Part shown: positions 8,222 through 17,326 of the stretch, one piece after another
Numbering within the stretch: the stretch's first letter is position 1
Layout: each line of letters opens with the position of its first letter
From: CAKOSP01 sp964370755
Lineage (GTDB): Bacteria > Bacillota_I > Bacilli_A > RF39 > UBA660
Assembly (NCBI GenBank): GCA_964370755.1
Contig: CAYJKL010000009.1
Span: 1 to 46,407 of the forward strand
DNA length: 46,407 nt
Reading direction: 5' to 3'
The notes under the pieces: model-generated
What the model was told of the DNA's origin: nothing
The model's input: only the letters and a program-made list of their open reading frames with translations
Database searches by the model: none
Position numbers and translations under genes: made by a program

Positions 8222-9152
8222 TTTCAGTTTCCTTAGTAATATAAACTGGTCTTTTTTTTGCTTCTAAAAAAAGTTTAGCCATATACTGACCAAGTATACC
8301 AATTGTAAGAAGCTGAACACCACCAATAAATAATATTATACATATAGTTGAAGGCCAGCCACTTACTGGGTCACCAAACAAAACCGCTCTACCAAAAATA
8401 AATATGAGTGCAACAAACGAAATTAAAAACATTACAATTCCAAAAAATGACGCTAAAGCAAGTGGCATAGTAGAAAAGTTAGTAATACTCTCAAGAGAAT
8501 AACCAAAAAGTTTCCAAAAATTCCATTTAGTAGTACCAGCTACTCTCTCAGTATTTTCAAACGTAATCCACTTAGTATTATAACCTACCCAAGAAAACAG
8601 CCCTTTTGAATATCTATTATATTCTTTAAGTTCCAATATTGAATTTACCATTTGTCTTGTCATTAATCTAAAATCTCTAGCACCATCTACAACTTTTGTT
8701 TTAGAAATTTTATTAATTAAATTATAATACATTTTTGTAAAAGTTTTTCTAAAAAAACCATATCCATTTCTACTAACACTTCTAGTAGCTACGCAGTCAT
8801 ACTCTTCTAATATAATACTATCATACATTTCCTTTAGTAAATACGGAGGATCTTGCAAGTCAGCATCCATAAGAGTAACCAAGTCTCCTTCAGACTTTTC
8901 AAGTCCAGCATACATAGCAGCTTCCTTACCAAAATTTCTAGAAAAAGAAATAAACTTAACTCTTTTATCTTTCTTAGCATATTTTTTTAAAATATCCAAA
9001 GTCTTATCACTAGATCCATCATTAATAAACAAAAATTCAAAATCTAATTCTTTTTTCATCTCATTACTAATTTTATTTATTTCTTTATAAAAGTGTGGAA
9101 TAGCTTCTTCTTCATTATAACAACTAACAACAACAGATAACAATTTTTTCAT
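8211..9152 (-). CDS. Polyprenyl-phosphate glycosyltransferase, GT2 family (GtrB/DPM1-like)
   Basis: 313 residues. The GT2 fold is shown by VVVSCYNEEEAIPHFYKE (10-23), FLFINDGSSDKTL (40-52) and the metal/nucleotide motif DADLQDPP (96-103). Two C-terminal membrane segments (about 232-256 and 267-290) anchor it. Enzymes of this type move glucose, mannose or another hexose from a nucleotide sugar to undecaprenyl phosphate on the inner face. The AAAGGAG ribosome site lies inside the end of the upstream YfhO gene, with which it overlaps by 4 bp. The sugar cannot be told from sequence. Confidence 0.9.
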   Translation of the reverse strand: MKKLLSVVVSCYNEEEAIPHFYKEINKISNEMKKELDFEFLFINDGSSDKTLDILKKYAKKDKRVKFISFSRNFGKEAAMYAGLEKSEGDLVTLMDADLQDPPYLLKEMYDSIILEEYDCVATRSVSRNGYGFFRKTFTKMYYNLINKISKTKVVDGARDFRLMTRQMVNSILELKEYNRYSKGLFSWVGYNTKWITFENTERVAGTTKWNFWKLFGYSLESITNFSTMPLALASFFGIVMFLISFVALIFIFGRAVLFGDPVSGWPSTICIILFIGGVQLLTIGILGQYMAKLFLEAKKRPVYITKETENDL

Positions 9153-11455
9153 GAACTTCTCCTTTTTATTATTTTAATAATCACTAAAGATATAATTGTA
9201 CTTAAACTAATATATAAAGAAATATCTTTTAGATTATTTTTATATTCTATTTTTATATTATGATTACCTTTATCAATATCAAATCCTATAAAAGACTCAT
9301 TCACTAATCCATAATCAACTTTTTTACCATCAACTTCAATAATAAAATTTTCATCAAACGGTATATTTAAAACAAACATTCCATCCTCTAAAACATTTAC
9401 ATCACCATAAATATAATCACCTTTAGTTTTATTCATATCAACATTAAAATCAGTTACATCACTAATTAAATATTCGTCGGGAATTTCATAAATTTTAAAA
9501 TCGCTTATTAAATAATTTCCTTTTGAAAATTCAAAATCCAAATTTTCATTCGCGTTAGTTACATAACTAAATGTTTCATTATGATTATAATACTTCCAAT
9601 TTTTATTCGTAAGTTTATTAACACTATCATTAACACTTATACTAAAGTCTTTATTTTTAGGTTCGACTTCAAAAGTAATAAAAACATAAGAATCACTATC
9701 CACACTAATTTCTATATTATTACCAGAATTAGCTAAAACATTATAACAACCATTATCCTCAGTGATTTCAGCATTATTAGTACTTATTATTTCATAAGAA
9801 ACCTCTTCTAAATACTTTAAATCCACATTACTACTCTTATCAGAAATAACATTTCCTAGTAAATTAATTGATTTATCATGAACTTCCAAATTACTATAAT
9901 CGTTTTCACTAATATAATTATTACTAACATAGCCAAGTGATAACACATTTATATTTTCGTATATATTTAATCCATCTATAGTATTAACCAATTTATAATT
10001 ATTACTTAAAGTATTTTCACTAACAATATATTTTTCTCCTAAATAAATTTGTGATAACAAACTACTACTTGAAGAAATCATAAATTCATTTCTATACGGA
10101 TTATTATTTTCAAGTGTTTTATAATAAAAGTTCTTATAATCTAAGTTTTGAGTTGAAGAGTATAAAGTAGATCTATACATTCCACCCGACACATTAACAA
10201 ACTTTTCATTATTAAATAAATAATTAACTTTGTAATAACTATCGTCATAATCTTTTAAAAATTCATTTATTTTTTCCAAAGACTCAGTATTCTTAACATA
10301 ATTCTCTTTATCCACAAAACTATCTTTTTTATTAACACTAACTGAAATAACCAAAGATGAAACTATAATTAATATACAAAAAATAATTTTCAATATTTTA
10401 AATTTAAATACATCTTCCAAAAATTTAACAGTAATAAATATTCCAAGAGGAATAAAAGGAATAAGAGCTTTATAATCAACATACAAAAATCCATTAAGAA
10501 TAAAACTAAAAACTGGAATAAACGAAATAAATAAAATAAAAAGTGATAACATTTTATCTTTAAAATTAAATTTAAATAGTGCATATACTAAAGCTATCAA
10601 AGTAAATACTGATAAACCCATAGAATACGAATCATATAATAATCCATTACTAGGTATAAATAAATCAATTAAATTTACATTACTTCCAGATCCGTCTCTA
10701 CCAAGAAGTATAACTTCAAAAGTTGGTATTAGTACTAAAGCTCCAACTAATATACTTACAAAAAATGGTACACTTGCTTTCAAAAAGTATAAAATATTTA
10801 CTTTCAAATCAAATTTGTTACTATCATAATATCTATAAACTAAATACACAAATAAAGAAACAAATGCTCCAATACTAAAGTAAAAACTAGAATATACAAT
10901 CATTACTAAACTAAATATTAAAAGTCCACAACTTTTATTTTTAATATAGTTATCCACACCATATAAACCTATTATTAAAAAAGGCATATAGTTAATAAAC
11001 ATTAAATGTCTATGACTATGAAATAAAATTGGAGAAGCTGTAATAAAAAGTACAGCTCCTACAAAAGATGAAATTTCAGAAAAATTATGTTTAAGAAAAA
11101 ATTTATATAACAAAATTGCACTTACTATCACTGATAAAATTGAAACAGCGATTAAATAATTTATCATGCTTACAAAAGGAAATAAATAACTAAGTAATAT
11201 CACTGGGTTATAAAGTCCATAGTAAGATATATTATAAATGTTTTGCCCAGCACCTAAATGAGGCATAAAATCCGGAAATAAATCACCAGTCTCATAAAAT
11301 AAATTTCTTAAATAATCAGGAAAAACAGAATGCTGAATTATATAATCAATATTAGATGCAAATAAATTATTTTCTCCAGTAATTATAAAAACTAAACCAA
11401 GCACAATAACAATTAACAAACTCATTAAACAAAAATTTAGTTTTCTATTTTTCAT
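9149..11455 (-). CDS. YfhO family polytopic membrane protein, putative GT-C glycosyltransferase
   Basis: 768 residues with roughly a dozen membrane segments in the first 370 residues, a large outside domain (about 390-740) and one last membrane helix near 745-763 followed by a basic tail. The early ETGDLFPDFMPHLGAGQNIYNISYYGLYNP region (its core GAGQNIYN.SYYGLYNP) is the conserved YfhO motif with acidic residues in the first outer loop, as in GT-C enzymes that use polyprenyl-phosphate sugars. Bacillus/Listeria YfhO proteins glycosylate lipoteichoic acid together with a GT2 (CsbB/GtlA) and a GtrA-type flippase. The start is 3 nt after the histidine kinase stop. A similar envelope-polymer role is likely here. 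Confidence 0.85.
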   Translation of the reverse strand: MKNRKLNFCLMSLLIVIVLGLVFIITGENNLFASNIDYIIQHSVFPDYLRNLFYETGDLFPDFMPHLGAGQNIYNISYYGLYNPVILLSYLFPFVSMINYLIAVSILSVIVSAILLYKFFLKHNFSEISSFVGAVLFITASPILFHSHRHLMFINYMPFLIIGLYGVDNYIKNKSCGLLIFSLVMIVYSSFYFSIGAFVSLFVYLVYRYYDSNKFDLKVNILYFLKASVPFFVSILVGALVLIPTFEVILLGRDGSGSNVNLIDLFIPSNGLLYDSYSMGLSVFTLIALVYALFKFNFKDKMLSLFILFISFIPVFSFILNGFLYVDYKALIPFIPLGIFITVKFLEDVFKFKILKIIFCILIIVSSLVISVSVNKKDSFVDKENYVKNTESLEKINEFLKDYDDSYYKVNYLFNNEKFVNVSGGMYRSTLYSSTQNLDYKNFYYKTLENNNPYRNEFMISSSSSLLSQIYLGEKYIVSENTLSNNYKLVNTIDGLNIYENINVLSLGYVSNNYISENDYSNLEVHDKSINLLGNVISDKSSNVDLKYLEEVSYEIISTNNAEITEDNGCYNVLANSGNNIEISVDSDSYVFITFEVEPKNKDFSISVNDSVNKLTNKNWKYYNHNETFSYVTNANENLDFEFSKGNYLISDFKIYEIPDEYLISDVTDFNVDMNKTKGDYIYGDVNVLEDGMFVLNIPFDENFIIEVDGKKVDYGLVNESFIGFDIDKGNHNIKIEYKNNLKDISLYISLSTIISLVIIKIIKRRSS

Positions 11456-11458
11456 ACA

Positions 11459-13384
11459 TTACCACTTTCTAAACGTTATACTTACTTTAAATAAATCTCC
11501 ATCTATAGTTATATCAAAAATACCATCTTGCAGACCAACTAAATTTTCCACAATAGATAGACCAAGTCCACTACCTTCACTATTTCTAGAAGCCTCTCCC
11601 CTAACAAATCTTTGCATAAGTTCTTCTTTACTAATATTTAGTTTATCTTTTGAAATATTTTTAATTTCAATAATAACATTATCATTATTTTCAAAAGCAT
11701 CAATATATACTCTCGTATTTTTCATCGAATATTTAAGCGCATTACTATATAAATTATCAAATACTCTATAAATATATTTTGTATCAGCTTTAATAAATAA
11801 ATTCTTATTCTTAAAATTAAAATCCACATCTAAACCAGATTTACCAAATTTTTCACTATATTCACCATTTAACTGATTTATAAGTTCGTATAAATTAAGT
11901 TTGCTTAAATCAATTTTCAAATTCCCAGAACTAGCTTTTGAAAGTTCTACTAAATCTTCAGTAAGTTTTTTAAGTCTATCTGCCTTACTACTAAGTACAT
12001 CAATATATTCTAAAACTTTTTTATCTTTAATTTTTTCTGCCTTAAGCAAATCAACATAATTAATTATTGAAGTAAGTGGTGTCTTAATATCATGTGAAAC
12101 ATTTGTAATAAGCTCACTTTTCATTCTTTCACTCACTAATTTAGACTCCAGTGCATCATTAAATCCACTAGAAATCTTATCTAATTTTTCAGCAACTTCT
12201 AAGTAATCTTCTAAATAATCATCTTCATTAATTTTATATTCTTTATTCTCATATATATCAGAAATCAAATTTCTAATCTTCATTATCATATTATATCTTT
12301 TATAAATAAACTTACCTATAACAAACCAAATAAATACATAAATTAAAAATAAGAAAAAATTAAATCCGACCGCAAGTATTAAAAAGTTAACGAATGCTAA
12401 GCAAAATAATATAATAGCGATATATACATTGTCTGATATTGTATTAAAAAATTTAATAACAAGTTTGGCAAATCTATAAACTAAAGTATTTTTGAAAAAA
12501 CTACCACTTTTTATTCTTCTAACTACTGAAGCTAGTACAATTATAATAATTACATAAACTGGAATCGCCATAAAAATAACTTCTAAATTATAAATATACA
12601 TATAAATATAATAATAATCGTTGGTAATTGCTACAAAATATAAACTTATAAGTGAAATAAGTCCAAGTACTTCAAGTGGTAATTTATCAACTAAATTAGT
12701 TTTAATTTCATTACTATCTTTAGTTTTACCAATTCCAATAAACATAGATATAAGTAAAAATATAATTAATAATGTTGATACAACAATATTAACAAGTGCA
12801 TAATCAAAGAAATTTTCAACTGTGTCATACCAAATATCATACCAATAATAATGTGAAGTATAATTTATTTCATCTAAAGAAAAATATACATCAACATTTT
12901 CTAAATCTCTATTGTAAAAATAAAAATTACTTCCAATAGTAGAATCCACATCACTACCTACTTTTTTATAATAATATTTTCCATCTTCAAAATTATCACT
13001 TATATTCCCAGCATCAATAGAATCTCTATTTACATAAATTAATTTTTCATCATGATCTACATAAGCAAAATCAAAATTTTCATTATCTTCATAAAAATGA
13101 TTAATTACTCCATAATTTTCACCATTAATATCAACAAATTCATAAGGTTCATAATAATGTATAGCATCATCATGCGAATGAATAATCACATTAACAAGTT
13201 CAGTACTCATTTTATCGTAAAAAAATTCAGACTCATAATAATTATCAGCTTCATAAGAGTTGGTATTATTATTATTAACTTCATTTATCACAAATACATT
13301 TATTAAACCAAAAGCAAATATAACTGGTAAAGTTACATAAGCAATCCATTTCAAAACAATCCATTTTGTATTTTTAATTTTCAT
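11459..13384 (-). CDS. Membrane sensor histidine kinase of the envelope operon
   Basis: 641 residues from the second ATG (13382-13384); the first possible ATG at 13390 is only 1-2 nt from the GGGAG ribosome site, the second is properly spaced. There is one membrane helix near the N-terminus, an outside domain of about 160 residues rich in Asp/Tyr, then several membrane helices (roughly 195-360). The kinase core has the H-box SHDIKTPLTS with the phospho-accepting His near 431, N-box FDNLYSNALKYS, and G-box GSGLGLSIV. It overlaps the response regulator gene by 11 bp and runs into the YfhO gene, so the stimulus probably concerns the envelope. No known ligand domain was recognised. Confidence 0.93.
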   Translation of the reverse strand: MKIKNTKWIVLKWIAYVTLPVIFAFGLINVFVINEVNNNNTNSYEADNYYESEFFYDKMSTELVNVIIHSHDDAIHYYEPYEFVDINGENYGVINHFYEDNENFDFAYVDHDEKLIYVNRDSIDAGNISDNFEDGKYYYKKVGSDVDSTIGSNFYFYNRDLENVDVYFSLDEINYTSHYYWYDIWYDTVENFFDYALVNIVVSTLLIIFLLISMFIGIGKTKDSNEIKTNLVDKLPLEVLGLISLISLYFVAITNDYYYIYMYIYNLEVIFMAIPVYVIIIIVLASVVRRIKSGSFFKNTLVYRFAKLVIKFFNTISDNVYIAIILFCLAFVNFLILAVGFNFFLFLIYVFIWFVIGKFIYKRYNMIMKIRNLISDIYENKEYKINEDDYLEDYLEVAEKLDKISSGFNDALESKLVSERMKSELITNVSHDIKTPLTSIINYVDLLKAEKIKDKKVLEYIDVLSSKADRLKKLTEDLVELSKASSGNLKIDLSKLNLYELINQLNGEYSEKFGKSGLDVDFNFKNKNLFIKADTKYIYRVFDNLYSNALKYSMKNTRVYIDAFENNDNVIIEIKNISKDKLNISKEELMQRFVRGEASRNSEGSGLGLSIVENLVGLQDGIFDITIDGDLFKVSITFRKW

Positions 13385-14084
13385 AACCATTCTCCCTTAT
13401 ATCTTCTATTTTATAACCCACACCCCAAATAATTTTTAAATACCTAGGTTCTTTTGGATTAATTTCAATTTTTTCTCTAATATGTCTAATATGGACAGCA
13501 ACTATATTTGAAACGTCAAAACTATCACTAGAGCAAACTTCATTATATATTTCTTCCATCGAATAAACTTTACCTTTATTCTTAAGTAAAAATAAAAGTA
13601 TATTATATTCAGTTGGAGTTAGCTTAACACCTTTATCAAGTACACTAACTTTTTTAGTTAAATCATTAATAACTAAGTCTCCAGTTCTAAATACATTATC
13701 AGTATCTTCTTTTTTATAAAAATTATTATATCTTCTAAGTTGTGAGTTTACTCTTGCAATAAGTTCCATAGGACTAAATGGTTTAGTAATATAATCATCA
13801 GCACCAACATTAAGACCTTCAATTTTATCATAATCTTCACTCTTTGCAGATAACATAATAACAGGTATACTAAGTTTTTTTCTAATCTGACTAACAGTAC
13901 TTATACCATCTAAGTTTGGCATCATTATATCAAGTATAACTAAATCTATTTTTTCACTATTTAAAACTTCTAATGCCTCTACTCCATCGTATGCAGTAAA
14001 AATTTCATAATTTTCCTTCTTTAAATAAATTTCAATAGCTTTAACTATTTCTTTATCATCATCCACAACTAATACTTTACTCAT
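13374..14084 (-). CDS. OmpR/PhoB-type response regulator
   Basis: 236 residues starting MSKVLVVDDDKE at the ATG 14082-14084, seven nt after GGAGG; an upstream in-frame start is less likely. The receiver domain has acidic pocket D8-D10, phospho-acceptor D52 (LDIMMP) and the conserved Lys in ITKPFS. Residues about 135-236 are a winged-helix DNA-binding domain (VKLTPTEYNILLFLLKNKGK, VHIRHIREKIE, WGVGYKIE). It leads the five-gene operon with the kinase, YfhO, GT2 and GtrA. A TGTTATAAT extended -10 lies at 14106-14114. Confidence 0.95.
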   Translation of the reverse strand: MSKVLVVDDDKEIVKAIEIYLKKENYEIFTAYDGVEALEVLNSEKIDLVILDIMMPNLDGISTVSQIRKKLSIPVIMLSAKSEDYDKIEGLNVGADDYITKPFSPMELIARVNSQLRRYNNFYKKEDTDNVFRTGDLVINDLTKKVSVLDKGVKLTPTEYNILLFLLKNKGKVYSMEEIYNEVCSSDSFDVSNIVAVHIRHIREKIEINPKEPRYLKIIWGVGYKIEDIRENGYEN

Positions 14085-14105
14085 ATAATTCCTCCAAGTA
14101 ATCAT

Positions 14106-14114
14106 ATTATAACA
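14106..14114 (-). promoter_or_regulatory. Extended -10 promoter of the two-component/glycosylation operon
   Basis: TGTTATAAT on the minus strand, 21 nt before the chosen start and upstream of GGAGG. Confidence 0.55.
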
Positions 14115-14173
14115 AATAATTATTAATAATATAGAAAATAATTATTAAGATTTTATTAATATTTTCCTAACAT

Positions 14174-14203
14174 AAAAAAAACTATTTCGAAGATGAAATA
14201 GTT
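14174..14203 (-). terminator. Terminator overlapping the end of the MazG-like gene
   Basis: Perfect 9-bp stem AACTATTTC/GAAATAGTT (14195-14203 and 14180-14188), 6-nt loop, then a T tract on the minus strand. The TAG stop (14182-14184) and the last codons lie inside the hairpin. Confidence 0.9.
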
Positions 14204-14484
14204 CCCTTATTTTTAAATCTGTTTTCATATTTATCAAGTACCTTATTAAGAGCTTCATCCATATCAATATCTAGCTCATTACAAAGTGCACAAAGAGAAA
14301 ATAAAGTATCCCCTATTTCTAAAGCTAAATTATCAGTCTTCTTAAAATCCTTAGTTCCATAATCCGATCCCTTAATAACTTCTTTACAAAGTTCTCGAAC
14401 TTCACTAACTAAATCTAAAGATCTAATACTTGCATCACTTTTCAAATTATATTTTTCACAAAAAACTTCAACTTTATTTTGCAT
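14182..14484 (-). CDS. MazG-like nucleotide pyrophosphohydrolase
   Basis: 100 residues. The helix EVRELCKEVIKG with acidic residues (LVSEVREL) and the later LALEIGDTLFSLCALCNELDID match the E-x2/3-E ... E-x2-D metal-binding pattern of single-domain MazG/MazG-like enzymes, which hydrolyse (d)NTPs to monophosphates and pyrophosphate. Such enzymes clean the nucleotide pool. It starts 2 nt after the stop of the unknown 232-residue gene and has a GGAGAA ribosome site, so the two form an operon. Confidence 0.8.
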   Translation of the reverse strand: MQNKVEVFCEKYNLKSDASIRSLDLVSEVRELCKEVIKGSDYGTKDFKKTDNLALEIGDTLFSLCALCNELDIDMDEALNKVLDKYENRFKNKGTISSSK

Positions 14485-14486
14485 AA

Positions 14487-15185
14487 TTATTCTCCAATAT
14501 TTCTTCCAAACTTTTCACTTATAAATTCTGGTGATAAAATTTCCAAAACCATTACTTCTTTTTGATTACCACCAAAATCTTTTATCGCTTTCATATTAGC
14601 CCACTTTTCAATTTTGTCACGAAGATCATTAAAGTAATCCACACTTTCCGTAATATCTTTTTTTGTATTTCTAAGATTCCCCTCAATAAAGATACCAAAA
14701 TCACTAAAATTAAATTTATTTAAATCATATTTACTTTTCGAAGATAAATGAATTAAGTTATATTTAAGACAAACCATACCAGCCCTAATCAAAATAATAT
14801 CACTTAAAAATTCATCTCTCTTTTTAATATAATTATTATCATTTAAATAGTTATCATCTTTCATCATTTTTTTTCTAAAGTTAATAAACTCAATAATCAA
14901 ACTAAGTTCTTCATTTTTAGAATTCAAATAATCTAGTATCGAAACCTTTATTTCATTTTCAGTTTCATCTCCATTTTTAAAATGATTAAATTCATTTATT
15001 TCATCTTGTAAAAAGTTGCTTTTTCCTCTAATATTACCCATAAAACCAAGATACTTCGCAACATATAATCCTAAACTGGAATTAAATTTCTTAATTTCAT
15101 CTAAAGACAAACTTTTTATAAAGTCATTCGCTTCATTATCTTCAAGAACAGTAATATAATTATTTAAAAGTTCAATATTATTCAT
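14487..15185 (-). CDS. Hypothetical protein, 232 residues
   Basis: Not recognised. The ATG at 15183-15185 with GGAGAG upstream is preferred over the GTG two codons earlier, which sits on the ribosome site. The protein is soluble, highly charged and mostly helical, with no signal peptide or cysteine cluster; it holds repeated short Asn/Lys/Asp-rich helices. It is directly followed by the MazG-like gene, so a link to nucleotide metabolism is possible but only from position. Confidence 0.75.
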   Translation of the reverse strand: MNNIELLNNYITVLEDNEANDFIKSLSLDEIKKFNSSLGLYVAKYLGFMGNIRGKSNFLQDEINEFNHFKNGDETENEIKVSILDYLNSKNEELSLIIEFINFRKKMMKDDNYLNDNNYIKKRDEFLSDIILIRAGMVCLKYNLIHLSSKSKYDLNKFNFSDFGIFIEGNLRNTKKDITESVDYFNDLRDKIEKWANMKAIKDFGGNQKEVMVLEILSPEFISEKFGRNIGE

Positions 15186-15204
15186 AAACACTCTCCATAC
15201 ACTA

Positions 15205-15213
15205 AGTATAACA
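15205..15213 (-). promoter_or_regulatory. Extended -10 promoter of the unknown/MazG-like operon
   Basis: TGTTATACT on the minus strand, about 20 nt before the chosen ATG and ahead of GGAGAG. Confidence 0.5.
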
Positions 15214-15235
15214 AAATTTAAGAGAAATTAACACA

Positions 15236-16183
15236 CTATCTATTTCTTTTTCTCTGAAAATTTTTAAATTCTAAATTATAATCACACACTAAGCCATCAA
15301 CTTTTCTATACTCAACAAATATAATTCCAATATTAGGCTCCATATAAAATTCTAAAGATTTATTTGATTCACACAAACTTGGTACTTGTATACAATGTGT
15401 ATTATTAAATAAACTTTGACCAAAATCATGTGAATGTCCTCTAATTAAAAAATCATAATTATATGGAATCAATTCTTTAGCAACAGCTTTCATAGAATAA
15501 TCATTAAATGTTTTATTTAAATCACTTCCATGAAATAAAAATATACCAGCATCATTAAGTTTAATTGATGCTTCACTAAATCCTAAATAAACCATATCAC
15601 TTCTAAGCTCATCTAAAATAAGTCCAACATCAAGACCATGACTTTGATAAAGATTTTCTTCATGATTGCCAGTAATAAAATATGTTGTAATATTTTCATC
15701 AAAAGGATACTTATCAACACATATATCTATTTGATCTTGTGGATTTCTTACTCTTAAATTATTAGGGTACTTACACCCTTCTATAATATCTCCACCATGA
15801 AAAACAATTTTCACACCTTTTTTAGCAGCCTCTTCATAAGCATAATTAAGTAAATCAAGTCTATCTCCTTTAAGTCCTATGTGAGTATCAGACACAATCA
15901 TAAATTTAACTAACCCATCATCACAAGAAATATCATAATCCTCAAATTCCAATTTTTTCAAAAGTAAGAGAGAACCTTTTTGAAGTTCATAATAATATGA
16001 ATCTTCAAGTAGATTAAGTTTAATTAAAAGTTCTCTTCTATCAACATTAAAAATTCTACATATTTCCTTTACTGAAACATTCTTACTTAATAAATATATT
16101 AATTTATGCAACTCTTGTTTACTAAATCCACATCCAGATTTATTTCTATTTTTCTCTTCTTTACCATTATATTGTTTACCCAT
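15236..16183 (-). CDS. Metallophosphoesterase with N-terminal helix-turn-helix-like domain
   Basis: 315 residues from the ATG at 16181-16183 after AGGTGG; a GTG three codons upstream overlaps that site. Residues about 20-65 (SKQELHKLIYLLSKNVSVKE, then ICRIFNVDRRELLIKLNLL) look like a DNA-binding helix-turn-helix. The rest is a calcineurin-like phosphoesterase: SDTHIG, HGGDIIEG, GNHEE, FHGSD and RGHSHDFG supply the two-metal ligands. A separate HTH in front of a phosphoesterase is uncommon and resembles phage-type proteins; substrate unknown. It is monocistronic, with extended -10 TGTTATAAT at 16205-16213. Confidence 0.82.
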   Translation of the reverse strand: MGKQYNGKEEKNRNKSGCGFSKQELHKLIYLLSKNVSVKEICRIFNVDRRELLIKLNLLEDSYYYELQKGSLLLLKKLEFEDYDISCDDGLVKFMIVSDTHIGLKGDRLDLLNYAYEEAAKKGVKIVFHGGDIIEGCKYPNNLRVRNPQDQIDICVDKYPFDENITTYFITGNHEENLYQSHGLDVGLILDELRSDMVYLGFSEASIKLNDAGIFLFHGSDLNKTFNDYSMKAVAKELIPYNYDFLIRGHSHDFGQSLFNNTHCIQVPSLCESNKSLEFYMEPNIGIIFVEYRKVDGLVCDYNLEFKNFQRKRNR

Positions 16184-16204
16184 AAAAACCACCTAATAAT
16201 CTTT

Positions 16205-16213
16205 ATTATAACA
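16205..16213 (-). promoter_or_regulatory. Extended -10 promoter of the metallophosphoesterase gene
   Basis: TGTTATAAT on the minus strand, about 22 nt before the start and ahead of AGGTGG. Confidence 0.55.
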
Positions 16214-16231
16214 AAGATATTATATTTGTAA

Positions 16232-16254
16232 ATAAAAAAGTCACAATTGTGACT
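16232..16254 (-). terminator. Terminator touching the permease stop codon
   Basis: AGTCAC-AATT-GTGACT, a perfect palindrome (16239-16254), followed by six T on the minus strand. The last two bases of the permease TAG stop (16253-16255) are the first bases of the stem. Confidence 0.88.
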
Positions 16255-17257
16255 ATACTAAAATAAAATTAAGTGCATTAAATAAATACCCGATTAAAAT
16301 AATACCAACTGCAACTATACCAATAAATGTTATTAGTAGTTTTGACTTCATAACTTTACTAAGCATAATTAAAGATGGAACAGATAATGCAGTAATACCC
16401 ATTATAAATGTGAGTATTGTTCCAATAGGAACATTTTTTAAATATAACGCTTCAGCTATTGGAATTGTACCAAAAATATCAGCATAAATTGGAATACTAA
16501 TTATAGCAGCAAGTATAGGTGCTAAAGGATTATTATCTCCAATTATATTTGTTATAATTTCCTCTGGAATAACATTATGAATCAAAGCTCCAATTCCAAC
16601 ACCAATTAAAATATAAATAATTACTTTTCTTAATGTACCTACTGTACTAGACCAAGCATCCTTAACTCTATCTTTAGTTTCAATTTCTTTTTTAGCACAG
16701 CAAGAAACATTCTTACTAGAACTAAACTTTTCAATATATTTTTCCATACCAAGTTTTTCAATAATAACACCACCCACAACAGCAAGTGTAATACCTACTA
16801 ACATATAAGTAAGTGCAACTGGTAAACCGAAAATTGAGAGAAGCAGAAAAAACGAAGCTAAATCCACAAACGGACTAGAAATTAAAAATGATATTGTAAC
16901 TCCAATAGGCATACCACTTGAAGTAAAACCAATAAATATAGGTATAGAAGAGCAACTACAAAATGGAGTTATTGTACCTAGTAAAGCACCCATAATATTT
17001 CCCTTAATTCCTTTAAATCTACTAAGTAACTCTTTACTTCTTTCGGGTGGAAAAAAAGATTGAATATAAGATATAATAAAAATTAAAAAACAAAGCAAGA
17101 AAATAATTTTAATCGTATCATATATAAAAAATTGTATCGCACCTCCTAACTTTTCTTCAATATTAAGTCCAAAAAACACTAAGATATTTCCTACTAAATC
17201 ATTAAGCCATTTCATACCAAGAACTTGATCAGATAAAAAACTAAATATATTATTCAT
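16253..17257 (-). CDS. UPF0718 / ArsP-like membrane permease
   Basis: 334 residues with about eight membrane helices. The motif TPFCSCSSIPIFIGF with C100 and C102, and the matching second-half element SIPIYADIFGTIPIAE, define the permease family PF03773, which includes the methylarsenite exporter ArsP. A cytoplasmic loop carries a further Cys pair (VSCCAKK). It likely exports a soft metalloid or thiol-reactive compound, but the true substrate is unknown. The ribosome site is TAGGAGG. The gene is transcribed from a promoter covered by two palindromes just downstream of an ArsR-family gene, so derepression by the substrate is likely. Confidence 0.85.
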   Translation of the reverse strand: MNNIFSFLSDQVLGMKWLNDLVGNILVFFGLNIEEKLGGAIQFFIYDTIKIIFLLCFLIFIISYIQSFFPPERSKELLSRFKGIKGNIMGALLGTITPFCSCSSIPIFIGFTSSGMPIGVTISFLISSPFVDLASFFLLLSIFGLPVALTYMLVGITLAVVGGVIIEKLGMEKYIEKFSSSKNVSCCAKKEIETKDRVKDAWSSTVGTLRKVIIYILIGVGIGALIHNVIPEEIITNIIGDNNPLAPILAAIISIPIYADIFGTIPIAEALYLKNVPIGTILTFIMGITALSVPSLIMLSKVMKSKLLITFIGIVAVGIILIGYLFNALNFILV

Positions 17258-17268
17258 ATTACCTCCTA

Positions 17269-17290
17269 ATTATAGATATGTATCTATAAT
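17269..17290 (-). promoter_or_regulatory. Proximal palindromic operator, probable ArsR-type site
   Basis: Perfect 10-bp inverted repeat ATTATAGATA-TG-TATCTATAAT in the 5' untranslated region, just upstream of the TAGGAGG of the permease. The ATAGA..TCTAT core is like known ArsR/SmtB operators. Confidence 0.75.
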
Positions 17291-17302
17291 ACATTACGTT
17301 GC

Positions 17303-17326
17303 AATTATAGATGAATTTCTATAATT
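17303..17326 (-). promoter_or_regulatory. Distal palindromic operator within the permease promoter
   Basis: Perfect 9-bp inverted repeat AATTATAGA / TCTATAATT with 6-nt spacer. It fills the space between the -35 and -10 boxes and covers the -10, the ideal site for repression. Confidence 0.75.

Noticed and set aside
13052..13306. Plus-strand frame of 84 codons rich in Ile.
   Set aside because: Antisense to the outside domain of the histidine kinase; composition reflects AT-rich complement.
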